From the NCBI RefSeq assembly GCF_004210375.1, contig NC_134833.1:141414127-141478126 (forward strand): a DNA stretch of 64,000 nt, read 5' to 3'. The notes beneath the pieces were generated by a model. The model was given only the letters and a program-made list of their open reading frames with translations. It was not told the DNA's origin and searched no databases. Every line of letters begins with the position of its first letter. Positions within the stretch are counted from its first letter, which is position 1. Below, piece by piece: positions 1 to 10,839 of the stretch. This DNA comes from Tachypleus tridentatus. Its lineage: Eukaryota; Arthropoda; Merostomata; Xiphosura; Limulidae. Both the position numbers and the translations under genes were made by a program.

Positions 1-2103
1 AATTTTTATATAGCTATTTGAGTATGATATTCTCTGAATTATAAAAAGTTTAAGAGCTAACACTAAGACATCTTCAGTACTGGTCTGTAGTTCATAGAGA
101 AGCTATGACCTTCTTACATGGTCAGCATTTAAAAATTTAAAACACGAACAGATATTAAGCTAATTCAAAACAAATGTATCAAAGCAACATTATAGTAAAC
201 ATATTTAAAATACTTTGAATATAACATACTCAACCCTCTGTATACAATCAACATCAAGAGTTTACTGTGAGCTTTATTTCACTTTCTTGTCTGAGTAGAT
301 TATCAGAAAGATTTGAAAGCATTAACAATAGTTGATGGAGATAGTCAAGCTGAAATTGTTGAAAACATGCCAGTTAAAACCTGTCGTCTAGAAGTAACTG
401 AAAACATTCCCAACACTTATGGAGAATTTTAAGCTTGAAATAGTTTGAAACACAACAACTAAGGAAATAGTGAATTCAAAATAATTGAAAATTCCCACAA
501 CAGTTAAGGGAATAATGAACTTGAAACAGTTAAAAACATTCACAACATTTGAAAGAAGAGTGAGCTTGGAATAATTAAAAACACCTAAAATATATAACCC
601 TTAAAAGCAGCCATCATCAATTGATGTTGCTACCTACAACATTCCCACTGTTTACGGGTTAAGGGAATACTCAGCTAAGAATGCATGCAAGCACACCAGG
701 CAGCTTAAAATAGGTGAGAACACCCACAGTAGTTAAAAGTATGGAAATTCATCACATACATTATATTAAAATGATTTGGAACCTCATCATAAAGGTGCAG
801 TTCACGTAGCCATGTACATTCATACTCAGTCTGATGACTGTGCATCTTGGCAGTATCCCTGCAACATAGTCTCTATTGCAAAAGTTTCTGTCATAAGGTT
901 GCCATGTCCAAGACACTTCCTGCTGCTTACCATAATCTATTTATTATATAAGGATGGTGGTTTCTCTGTGCCTATTTCAACAGTATGATCACACAAAAAC
1001 TCATGGATGCTTTGTGTGGTAACTTAACTGCTTTGTATATGCATATCACAAATATTTATTTTATATTTCAGTAGTTTGAGATATATGATGTATGAATGGA
1101 TATGTCATGCATGCAACTTGTATAGGCCTGACTTGAGCTGACCAGACAGGAATTCTTCTTGATTATATTGTATACTGTCACTAGGGGAATGTGAGCAGCT
1201 TTTGCCACTGAAAAAGTGTTTCTGGAGCTTCACCTATTACAAAATGCTGCACTTTGCATACCATGAGTGGTCACTTTCTACATGGTCTTGGTTCCCTAAG
1301 TTGATCCACATTCTTTTGTTTTCTGTTACCATTAAGCATAATAGATATTTCCAACCTGGAAATTATAAATCTCTGCCTTCAACACACTTTTGTTATTCGA
1401 GTGTGTGAATCATTTGTGTTGGAAAGTGCTGTTAGCTTATTACATACCTTTCTCAAAATGAAACTTTTTCATTGGCATTGTATTACCTACTAAATTGCAA
1501 ACAGTTTTAAAATGTAGTTCTGGTACATTTTGTTCTTATAAATTTGTTTTCAGTTAAGATCTTCAGTTGACTTGTTGATTTGAATATATAAAATCATTTT
1601 AATTTAATGTATGTAATCCTCTGTAATCAGTTTGAAATAGTTGAAGACATACTCAGTTACCAGTTAAGTAAATAACAGTTGGTATGATATGAATGCCTTT
1701 TGCTGGTTTTAATAAGTTATGTTTTCTTAACCCTAAGTTTACTGTATTTTTGAAACATTACACTATTTATTTAATCCCTAAGAGTGTTTCCAAGAAGAAG
1801 AATGTATAATAGTATTTCAACCACACTATGTCTGATATATTTTTAATAATTTTTATGATGTGTTGAGCTCACTAGACTGTTAGAATATAACAAACATAGT
1901 AGTGACTGGAAAGTTCTTTATGTCAGAATAACAATTGTTATGGTGTGCATAGCTTAAACTGTGTATAAGATTCTTTCAGTGAAAATTTCACTATGACCAC
2001 AACAGAAGATTTAATTTTGTATTAATTCTTTTGTTAGTTGTCATTATGAATATTATTTTTAATTTCTTAGTAGTTATATCCATTCCCATTTACTTTAAAA
2101 CAG
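1..2103. other. Non-coding: upstream intron of the kelch gene
   Basis: No exon-like segment with plausible splice borders was recognised here. The open frames present are short, low-complexity and lack domain similarity. The stretch ends in a weak pyrimidine tract and an AG at 2102-2103 that serves as the acceptor of the kelch exon, so at least its right part is intron. Earlier exons of that gene must lie here unrecognised or, more likely, left of the window. Confidence 0.5.
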
Positions 2104-2321
2104 GTGAGAAAGTTTATGTATTTGGTGGTTTGACAACAGTACGAATGAGAGCTTTAAATGAAATTTTGGTTTTGGAACCAACTTGTTCTAAATGGAAGAA
2201 AGCAGGATCTCTCCCCACTCCTATGGTTGGATTAGCTACTGTTACAATCCCTCAAGATGAGGAGACATTAGCCAAGTCACAACAATTGGACAGTGATGAA
2301 ATTACAAAATTTATTCTTTAG
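2104..2321 (+). CDS. Terminal exon of a kelch-repeat protein
   Basis: The exon opens after an AG at 2102-2103 in phase 1 (the first two bases complete a Gly codon) and reads to a TAG at 2319-2321. The peptide begins EKVYVFGGL, continues with ALNEILVLEP and SKWKKAGSLPTP, then GLATVTIP. This is one kelch blade: a hydrophobic strand followed by GG, a later aromatic W about 30 residues on, and the P-rich turn between blades. After the blade comes a charged tail of about 22 residues ending in FIL. Kelch proteins fold into beta-propellers and often act as substrate adaptors for Cullin-3 ligases or bind actin. Whether this one carries a BTB/BACK part cannot be seen, because its N-terminal exons are outside the window. 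The paralogue cannot be named. Confidence 0.8.
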
Positions 2322-2690
2322 TTAAATGAAAAAATAAATCTGTCATAAAATTGTAACTAAAGTAGAGGTGTACTCAGTAAATTGTAGTGAAATGGTGCAT
2401 GAATCAAGATTGTGAAATGTTATACTATAAACGTTTGAAACACTTTTAGTAACATTATAACATGCAAATTGTGGTCCTTATTTTGGATTTTTAAATATGT
2501 TAATTTTGTAAGATTATCACAACCACATGTTTTAGGTGGCAGGCATACTGTGTTAGGGTACAAGATACCTATAATTATAACAATTTCTAAAAGAACTATG
2601 TTAATTAACAGATAACAAAAAATATTTAACAGGTAAAAGAATGCAGATTGAAGTGCAATAAATTTATTTTTACTTTTTTTATTGGAATGG
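2322..2690 (+). other. 3' UTR and poly(A) signals of the kelch gene
   Basis: AATAAA occurs at 2333-2338, only 12 bases after the stop, and again at 2657-2662, where it is followed by a T/GT-rich stretch resembling a downstream cleavage element. The distal site looks the better poly(A) signal because it has that context. The transcript end is inferred. Confidence 0.5.
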
Positions 2691-4440
2691 TTGTTTTATT
2701 TGCACCTACATAGCTACATACTTGAGATGATTATAATGATTTAATATTATTTATTTTTATCAGTACTTAAATATTTTAATATTCAACTACTAAACAAGTG
2801 TTCAGATTGGAAAACACTGTATAATGGGTTAAGAGCCTATGTGATCTTCAAATCTTACAAATTTATTTATTAGGCCAAGAGTTTACTTATGCTAGAAGTG
2901 AGCAATTTTAAACTATATTAGCCTTAAATTGGGCCATATTACTTTTTAGTGAGAGAAACGTTTCAAACATATTAATACTTCACAGTTGAGTCACCAAAAC
3001 TCTGCAAAAAGTATATTAATCACATCCAGAATTCCTATAATATATCTAACGTTTTACATCACATTTCACATGGGAAACAAACCATTTGTAAGCTGGAAAG
3101 TCATAAGTTCTTCATTAAAAGTGCCAGATTAATGTAAAATCTAATGGGTTTCTTTCCCTGGGATGCCACCAATCATAATATTTTTTTAAAATGCACATAA
3201 TTCCATCACTTATTTATTTTTCTAAAAATATATTAATCCCTCAGTCCCCAGTAACCTTAGTTTAGTCCTGATCATGAGTGTACATTTTAGCATAGTTACA
3301 AAAAAAATTACACCTTTTTTCACCTTGTCAGTGTAAGTTGAGTCACAACAATTATAATCACTAATCTCCAAAGATGAAATTAGATGGCCTGAAATCTTAT
3401 AAACAAATGTCACATAAATGTGTGATAAATATAATCATACTGTATATTTATACCTTCTAATTTTCATACTTTTCATGCAATGTTATGTAATCACAGGAAA
3501 GTTATTAATTTGTGTTTTTTCTAGTTGTCCTTGTTCAATGTTATTCTCTTCAGGTAACACTTGGCAGCATTAAGAATATGGCTGTGGAACCAACTACCCC
3601 TAGCCTTAAATCATCCCAAATGATACCCAAAACGCTAGACCTTTAGATGCAACTAAATATTCACAGGTTTGGAAGCTATTCAAAGAATCACTTAATTGCT
3701 AACATATATTGAAATAACATCAATTCAAGAAATATATGATCAGAATTCTTGTTAGAACAGCAACCTTGAAATAAAACAAATACTAGCACCTGAGATAGTC
3801 ATGTTGTGTGAATAGTATACAGAATAATTTATGGTAAATTCAGCCTACAAGCATTTTTTGATACTACAACCATATGTAGCGTCTCATAAACTTGCATGAT
3901 CATATGAAGTTTTTCTGCAAATTTGGCCTCAAAAGTTTTGAGATGTAGGCTCCTTGTTCCTTTAGTTTATCTTATCTGGTTTGCCGTGTCCTCCAGTGAT
4001 GCCTCAAGTTTTTGGCTTTCCTTAAGTTTGAATGAAAATGATCAGTGATGTTGTTAATGCTAGTCTATCTCAGAAAATCTTATATTATGTTTGAATTAAG
4101 TAACATTGAGTTTAAACAGTCTTTTATATGGTCCTGGACATTACAGTTTAGAGAGATAAAAAAACAAACTTATTATCCAGTAAAAATGACAATCCAGCAT
4201 CCTAAATAAGTGCATTCACCAAGTTTGTTTTAGTAAGTTAATGGAGACTGTTTGGTGTGTTTATGATGGTTACTCATTCTCTTTCCATGAGAATCAACCT
4301 CAGTGTGAAGAACACACAAAACAAATGAATGTTATGGCAGTGTGGTGTTTGGTGAATCTGAGACCAAATGGTATCTCCTTTATAAGACTCCCTGATATTC
4401 ATTAGCCAGCTTAACCTAACCCCAACTACAATAAAAAAAG
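2691..4440. other. Intergenic, nothing recognised
   Basis: AT-rich sequence without recognisable exons, transposon proteins or SINE parts on either strand. A minus-strand open frame near 3222-3413 has no recognisable similarity and a low-complexity composition. Confidence 0.5.
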
Positions 4441-4872
4441 TCATTTGAGAATGATCGAAAGAGATCAGAGGTGAAGTTTATGTATGATACCCATCAATAG
4501 GAGGTGCCTAATCAGATCAAAAGAGATTAGAGGTGAAGTTTATGTATGATACCCAAATAGGAGGTGCCTAATCAGATCAAAAGAGATTAGAGGTGAAGTT
4601 TATGTATGATACATTTGAGAATGATCGAAAGAGATTAGAGGTGAAGTTTATGTATGATACCCATCAATAGGAGGTGCCTAATCAGATCAAAAGAGATTAG
4701 AGGTGAAGTTTATGTATGATACCCATCAATAGGAGGTGCCTAATCAGATCAAAAGAGATTAGAGGTGAAGTTTATGTATGATACCCATCAATAGGAGGTG
4801 CCTAATCAGATCAAAAGAGATTAGAGGTGAAGTTTATGTATGATACCCATCAATAGGAGGTGCCTAATCAGA
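4441..4872. repeat. 62-bp tandem repeat array, about 7 units
   Basis: The unit runs from 'gatcaaaagagattagaggt' through 'gaagtttatgtatgataccc' to 'ggaggtgcctaatca', 62 bases in full copies. Neighbouring copies are almost identical. Two units (the first, and one near 4612) begin instead with 'catttgagaatgatcgaaag', and one unit lacks three bases (atc) of 'cccatcaatagg'. The recurrence of the variant start after three units suggests a larger block was duplicated after the short unit had already amplified. There is no spacer structure and no long reading frame. Confidence 0.9.
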
Positions 4873-5689
4873 AAGTTAGATGGCAGGCATTAAATGGTGA
4901 AGATGGTTAACTATTGGCTATTTGCAAGTTTCTCTGAACCAAGATGTAAAATTGATGAACAAACTGCTGATGTCAAGTCGTTAATCTGCTACCCTGTACA
5001 AGAACTTAACTACTTTCACAAGAGCCACAGTTTGTGACCATACCTATAGCACTGTACACATTAAGGGCATCTTGGTCAGATATGGTCAAATGGTTATGTA
5101 AAAAATATTCAAACCAAGATCATGAGTCCCCATGAACAAAGCAAACAGATCATGCCTGCAACATTCAAGGGTGCACTGAGGGAAAAATGGCCTAACCTGA
5201 CTTTGGATCCATCAGCTCGCCAGAGCCACAGTGGCATTGTTCATTGCCTGTCATTGGCTCTGCTGCACTTGCTGAGCCATTGGTCAAAACTTATAGTTTT
5301 CTACTTTGTTACTTCTTAAGGTAAAGGATAATTTTAGATAGCTGTATTTAAAGTTTTAGTGTTCATCCAGCACTCCTAAGGGTGATTAGGTGAACTGATG
5401 TTTTGTGTGAGAGTTGTCATTGCAAGCTAGATTAGACCCAGGAACAAAGGATTGCACGAATGTCTTTGGGAGAGGAAGTAACAGATACCTATGCATATAA
5501 AAGGTATTATGTGACCTACTTTGGGTGAAGTCTAGTGTGTCTGTGTTGTGATGTATAGAAATCAAGCAGCATTAGTTGTCTATGAAAGATGATATGAAAT
5601 ATCAGTGCTATTACACAATTGTGAGTAATTGCTAGTAAACTTCTAGCTGGAATAGTCATTGGTACAGTGAGAAACATGGGAGTAACCAA
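4873..5689. other. Intergenic, nothing firmly recognised
   Basis: A short open frame at 5122-5319 has no recognisable domain. 'atgcatataaaagg' near 5492 looks like a TATA box, and the Ty3/gypsy remnant starts just downstream, so part of this stretch could be decayed retrotransposon 5' sequence. I could not identify LTR borders. Confidence 0.35.
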
Positions 5690-6215
5690 GGCTAAAATAA
5701 TGATAGAGTTACATATGTTGTACCACATCCAACAGTAAATGCAATACATTTGAGATCACTGGTTGAAAACTTTGCTGACAATCCAGACTGAATGTAGTGA
5801 TAACAACTCTGTGACTTGTTAGCTAAATATGCTGATTGTGTTGTGGGCCTAGATTGCCAATTCAATTGAACAACTGCCATATAGATGCAGGTGATACACA
5901 TACAATTAAACAACTGCCATGCAGACTTCCATGTAGTGATAGAGATTTAGCTTACAAATTGCAGGGAATCTTAAAGGTCAGGATCATAAAACCTTCAGTG
6001 ATTGTTTGGTCATCTCCTGTAATAGTTGTCAGGAATAGAGAAGGTACATCCTCATTCTACTTTTATTTAAAATTGGTGAACATGGTAACTACCCCAAACA
6101 AATGAATGTCTGGATGCACTGAAATGGACCCAGTGGTTTAATATAGTAGACCTGGCATTCAAGTATTATAAAATATAGCAGGATAATAAGAGCAGATTCA
6201 CTTAGCAAATAAGGA
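5690..6215 (+). pseudogene. Ty3/gypsy reverse transcriptase remnant
   Basis: The + strand reads in pieces like the start of a Ty3/gypsy reverse transcriptase. At 5880-6105 there is IDAGDTHTIKQLPCRLP followed by IIKPSVIVWSSPVIVV, matching the usual 'D-G-A-x-P-I-K ... I-I-x-P-S-x-S-P-W-x-S-P-V-V-L-V' entry into the fingers. After a stop and a frame change, 6107-6180 reads CLDALKWTQWFNIVDLAFKYY, where the D of IVDLA corresponds to the first catalytic aspartate. Multiple stops and a frameshift show it is dead. No LTRs, protease or integrase were found next to it. Confidence 0.7.
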
Positions 6216-7218
6216 GAATAATATGAACCTGATAAATGTGTCTTCTTAGTGTGTGTGAAATACAGACTGAATAAATTTAGTAAAAATGAACATAATCTTT
6301 ATTTTCACACAACAAAATCATAGAGTAAGTATTTGTGAAATCAGAAACAGAATTGAATTTCTGTTAGGTTGTGTTTAATTCCATAGCTTTCATTTTATTG
6401 AGATTGATCTCCCCAAAACTAAACCACACAAGATTTTTGAGTGCAGTCTTCATTTAAAAATCTAACAGAAAGGGACCATGAAAGTTTGCTTGAATTCAAG
6501 AGATAAACTTAGTTTCTTTCTCCATTAAATAGCATCATTTCGTAACCTTTATTCTCTCACAGTATTGGTCAACTGTTACATTTGAACAACATCAACTAGT
6601 TTAGTAAATAATATTATAGTTGTTAATTCTTTCAACTCAGATGCTGTATATTACTGCAATGTTCTCTTTGGCATAATAGATGTTATGTGCTTTAGAGAAC
6701 AAAGAAGTAAAGCAATTAGAACAAGGCAACCTCAGTGTCATGCTGGACTACATGTTTATGCTAAAACTCCAAACACTTTAAGTAAACAAGACAGTTAAAA
6801 AACTTCTGGATTACTAAATCAGGTAAAACGTGATATACCTGCATATCAAACAGAAACAGTAGTGAAATACTCTCCTGTTTTACTTTATTAATCATGTAGA
6901 AAGTTTGAAGCAACAGTAATTATCAATGAAATTATTTGAATGAGAAAAAAACCATAATGGCCTTGAAATGAAATTTAAAAAAGACAACAAGACCATTTGG
7001 GGCTCAATCTAAAGGCAATATAAAAGTTTTGTAAAGAAAAGTGTGTGTTTAAACATATTGCACTTGATTGTTTTTATAATTGAGATATATGGTTAATATA
7101 ATCATTTAAATTATCAAACATTTTATCCAAGGGTTGATGATTTTGATAATACCACAAGATCGAATTTTTAGTTGTAATATAGCATTAAATTCTATCCCTG
7201 GGGGATACATCAGTAGGA
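6216..7218. other. Intergenic, nothing recognised
   Basis: AT-rich DNA following the Ty3/gypsy remnant. It may include more decayed element sequence, but no frame gives recognisable motifs. Confidence 0.4.
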
Positions 7219-7410
7219 GGCTCGGCATGACCAAGTGGTTAGGGCTCTCGACTTGTAATCTGAGGATTGCGGGATCGAATTCTCGCCACACTAAATATGA
7301 TCGTTCTCTCAGCCGTGGAGGCGTTAAAAGTGTCTTAAATTGCTAAATTCGGAATGGCTAGCGCAGATAGCCCTTGCATAGCTTTGTGCGAAATTCAAAA
7401 CAAACAAACG
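7219..7410 (+). repeat. SINE family 1 copy, internally deleted
   Basis: The tRNA-like head (ggctcggcatgaccaagtgg with a B-box-like 'gggatcgaattctcg') is followed by the body start 'cagccgtggaggcgtt'. The copy then jumps to 'tgctaaattcggaatggcta' and ends in the family tail 'agctttgtgcgaaattc' plus (CAAA)n. About 80 bases of the body are missing compared with the copy at 26901. Confidence 0.85.
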
Positions 7411-7774
7411 TAACATCTTTTTCTCCGGGAACCTTAGTTTTTAAACACATTATGTAGATTCTTCCACTAGTTGATCAATATATCAAAACCTCATTATCCT
7501 TTAAATTTTAGAAGTAGTAAAATAAGGCTAATATTTACTGTTACATCTGTTTGTATGTCCCTATAATCTTCATCTTAATATTATGCTAAAAATTGTGAAT
7601 TCCTTATCATTAATACTTTCGTTTAGTATCATTTACATCATCGATTTTCGAGATCGATTTTTGGTGATTCTACCCATAGCAAAAACAATTATCTAATTTG
7701 CTTGTACGACAGGCGATAAACTATTATATTTTATATGCTACTTGCTAGAATTGTCCTTTTGTTGTGTAGGTATC

Positions 7775-8038
7775 TGGCACGCGGCCCTAGTGGTTAGGGG
7801 ACTAGGTTTTCAAAATGTGGTTCGCGGGTTTGAATCGTGGTATTGTACATTTTCTCTTTTTCAACCATGGGGAGGTATAATATGGTAATCGATTTTACTA
7901 TTTATTGTTAAAAAGTCCAAAAGTTTGCAGCAGGCAGTGATGATTAGCTGCTTGCTAAAAAGTCTATCGAATAAAAATTTATGGCAGCTAGTACGTATAG
8001 CTCTCGAGTAGCTTTCGCAAAATTAAAAAACAACAACA
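7775..8038 (+). repeat. SINE family 1 copy, strongly diverged
   Basis: The head 'ggccctagtggttagggg' with 'ggttcgcgggtttgaatcg', the motif 'agtgatgattagctgc' and the tail 'ctcgagtagctttcgcaaaa' follow the family order. Similarity is low throughout, indicating an old insertion. Confidence 0.7.
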
Positions 8039-8206
8039 AAATCATAGCATCATTGCATGTAACCTGGGGAACACGATTACCCGTAATTTGGAAAATAAAT
8101 TTTATAATACAAATCTGGGAACAACTGGATATAATCAAAGGAAAGTAATTATCATATGAAGTAACAATTCTCTGTTAAAGTGGTTTAAAGAGATTGTTTT
8201 TTAAAT

Positions 8207-8369
8207 TTTCCGCACAGCTACCCGAGGGCTATCTGTGCTAGCCGTCCCTAATTTAGCAGTGTAAGACTAGAAGGAGAGCAGCTAGTCATCACCACCCACC
8301 GCCAACTCTTGGGCTATTCTTTTACCAACGAATAGTGGGATTGACCGTCACATCATAACACCCCCACAA
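8207..8369 (-). repeat. SINE family 1 copy lacking its tRNA head
   Basis: On the minus strand the tail and body are well preserved, up to 'gggggtgttatgatgtgac', and then the similarity stops before the tRNA part. This is a 5'-truncated copy. It abuts the left end of dispersed repeat A at about 8373. Confidence 0.85.
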
Positions 8370-8372
8370 TAA

Positions 8373-8910
8373 TTGGTCTTGTTAAAGGTTATTCTAAAGT
8401 AATTTAACCCACATTTGTGGACTTTGACGAAAAGGAAACAGTTATCTAAGATTCAGAATATGACTGGTAACGTAAAGTTGAGAAAAACGATTCATTTTTT
8501 CAGTTGGTTTCTAAAGTAATTGAAAGCCTAATTATGCATTCCACAATCCTAAGTGAGCTTTTGACAAGAAAACAAGCAAATAAAGATAACTATTTAGAGT
8601 TTAAAATACAACTGTGATAATCCACAGGGAGCACCATAATGGCACGGCAGTATGTCTACCTACTTATAACGCTAGAATCTGGGTTTCGATACCCATGGTA
8701 GCCAGAGTACAAATAGCTCATTGTATAGTTTTGTGCTTAAATACAATCAAACATTATTCCACAGTATAAAGAAATTTTAAATATATTTTACTTGTTTTAA
8801 ATATGTAATTTTAAAACAAGTGGAGTGTATGCTGTCCGTTTACGTCGAATTTATCGCCAACAAGTTAGACATCTACTGTAGAAGAAATCTCAGCCCACAC
8901 ATATACATGT
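8373..8910 (+). repeat. Dispersed repeat A, copy 1, split by a SINE
   Basis: This segment is homologous to 33998-34360, in the same orientation. Shared stretches include 'tgtggactttgacgaaaagg' here against 'tgtggactttgatgaaaagg' there, and both copies run through a 'gccaacaagt' block to 'cacacatata'. The copy is interrupted at 8627-8757 by a family 2 SINE that is absent from the other copy. No protein similarity was recognised; the family is unclassified. Confidence 0.8.
8627..8757 (+). repeat. SINE family 2 inserted in repeat A
   Basis: The head 'ggcacggcagtatgtctac' leads to a B-box-like 'gggtttcgatacccatgg' and the tail 'gtatagttttgtgcttaaat'. It is flanked by the direct repeat 'tccaca' at 8621-8626 and 8758-8763. 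The uninterrupted copy of repeat A at 34 kb shows the empty site. Confidence 0.85.
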
Positions 8911-9590
8911 GAAACCTAAACACCCATTATGACTAAACTAATAATCACACAGTCTAACGTTTTCATTGACTTAATGAAAATCGATACCTTCGTTGGTTAG
9001 ATAGTTTTCTTTTCCAAAAGCCTTGAACAATCGAATATGAATATTCAAATTATTCTTGTAAGCTGAGAGAGTGACATAACAGTCGATCCCTACGTAATTA
9101 TTCAGGAACGAAACTGAATTTTTTTTACTAGTTTTCTTCATTGCTGAATTTGATCTTTTTCAACATTTCTTTAATGTCAGTAACATTTCTTTTCATTCCA
9201 ATAGGCTAAAAATACAATATAGTATATAAATCGTAAATCACAGCAATGCTATTTATAAATATAATGAATATGACTGAAAACAAACATAACTACGGCAATA
9301 AAAAACACAAAGTTAAATTTATTAGCAAAGAAATATATATATACATAACGATATATTTTATTTCTAAAGGCTGGTTCATCATTCTTTATTCCATATAGTA
9401 GAACTCTATCAGTGTGATTATTAATGGTGAAAAGGACATGGTGTTTATATTTGAAAAGTGAACCATATTTGATTGGACTTTAGACAGTTTGCTGTTATTA
9501 AAAATTGAGGTATATATTCTCTTGTAACCAAGCTTGTCAACACTAATCAGAAACAGCTAACTCTCTTACCATCCGAGTACATACAAGTAG

Positions 9591-9829
9591 GTTTGGTTTG
9601 AATTTCGCGTAAAGCTACACGAGGGCTACCTGCGCTAGCCGTTCCTAATTTAGCAGTGTAAGGCTACAGGGAAGGCAGCTAGTCATCACCATCCACCGCC
9701 AATTGTTGGGCTACTCTTTTACCAACGAATAGTGGAATTGGCCGTCACATTATAATGTTCCCACAGCTGAATGGGCGAGCATGTTTGGTGTGACAGGGAT
9801 TCGAACCTGCGACCCTAAGATTACTTGGA
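9591..9829 (-). repeat. SINE family 1 copy
   Basis: Minus-strand copy with tail, full body and the B-box part of the head ('aggttcgaatccctgtcac' as read on the minus strand). The outermost part of the tRNA-like head is missing or diverged beyond 9829. Confidence 0.85.
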
Positions 9830-10839
9830 TACAATCCCTAATGCTTTGTGTATTGGATTCATAGAAAATTTCTAATTATTCAATAGTGCTATTTCTTAAT
9901 CGATAACCTTATGATTAAATATATGTTGCAGTTTTTTTCTGGGAATGATATTATCACAGTAAGATTGTTAATGATTCAATGCCACAATACACAACATCCC
10001 TTTAAGTAATGAATATCATTTTACGGTCCTGTCGTTTATGCCACAAAGTTTGTACTAAAAATTAAAAACTTCACGGGCTATTTGTTTCTTCTTATATTAA
10101 ATGCAATTTAATTTATTGTAGCGCCTAATAACTACGAATTCCGTTTCTCAGAACGGCTAAGATTGTCGTTAGAGGACGCGATCAACGTGCAAGGAACATC
10201 GGTAATGTTAATATTACTAGTAGAATTAATATTATTGTTAACCAAACAAAAAGTTAGTACTGTGAGTATTAAACGCGTATGTGTTGTTTTGTTGGCAATC
10301 TTTAAAAATATTCGGTTTAAATAGTGCTGCTCTACCGTGGTGAATAGATTGATTTATACGGATATTGAGATAATCTGTTATTCATATCGATAGAATATGT
10401 TAATTGAAAATCCCGACACGTTGAAAGGATGGATAACAGCTCATTTGGAACCCCTGAAAGTGACGTTAATGGTTAAAATAAGCTTGTCAGAGTATTTTGT
10501 TTTACAAACTCTTATACTTTTATGTATGTATGTCTTGAACAAGATCACGTTGTAGCGTGACGACACCTAAGAAACATAAGTTGTACATATATATTTATAA
10601 GTAATATGTAAATAATTTCAGGAGAACAACTTAAATAGGAAACTTGTTGGTTCATCTACTGATTTAGATCGTTTCATTCACCAAACTGTAGAAATAAACA
10701 ATGCAAGCTAGCCCTTATTATTCAAATATTTATCAAGCCTTAATACACGAATAAACTGGATTTGCTAAATCCATACCAAAAGTCAAACACCCTATATTAA
10801 TAAGTGTTATCAAAATAAAGCTGTCTCTCCTGAATATGA
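9830..10839. other. Intergenic, mostly unclassified
   Basis: No protein or SINE was recognised. The segment around 10120-10200 is richer in CG dinucleotides than its surroundings ('tttctcagaacggctaag', 'agaggacgcgatcaacg'), which could mark an unmethylated regulatory element or simply unique sequence. Confidence 0.35.

Noticed and set aside
3222..3413. Minus-strand small gene near the kelch 3' end
   Set aside because: Low-complexity frame without domain or regulatory context.
4441..4872. CRISPR-like array
   Set aside because: The repeats are contiguous 62-bp units with no unique spacers, in a eukaryotic genome; they are a simple tandem array.
5122..5319. Small gene
   Set aside because: No recognisable domain, no splice context and no conservation that I can judge. 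The frame is short enough to be chance.
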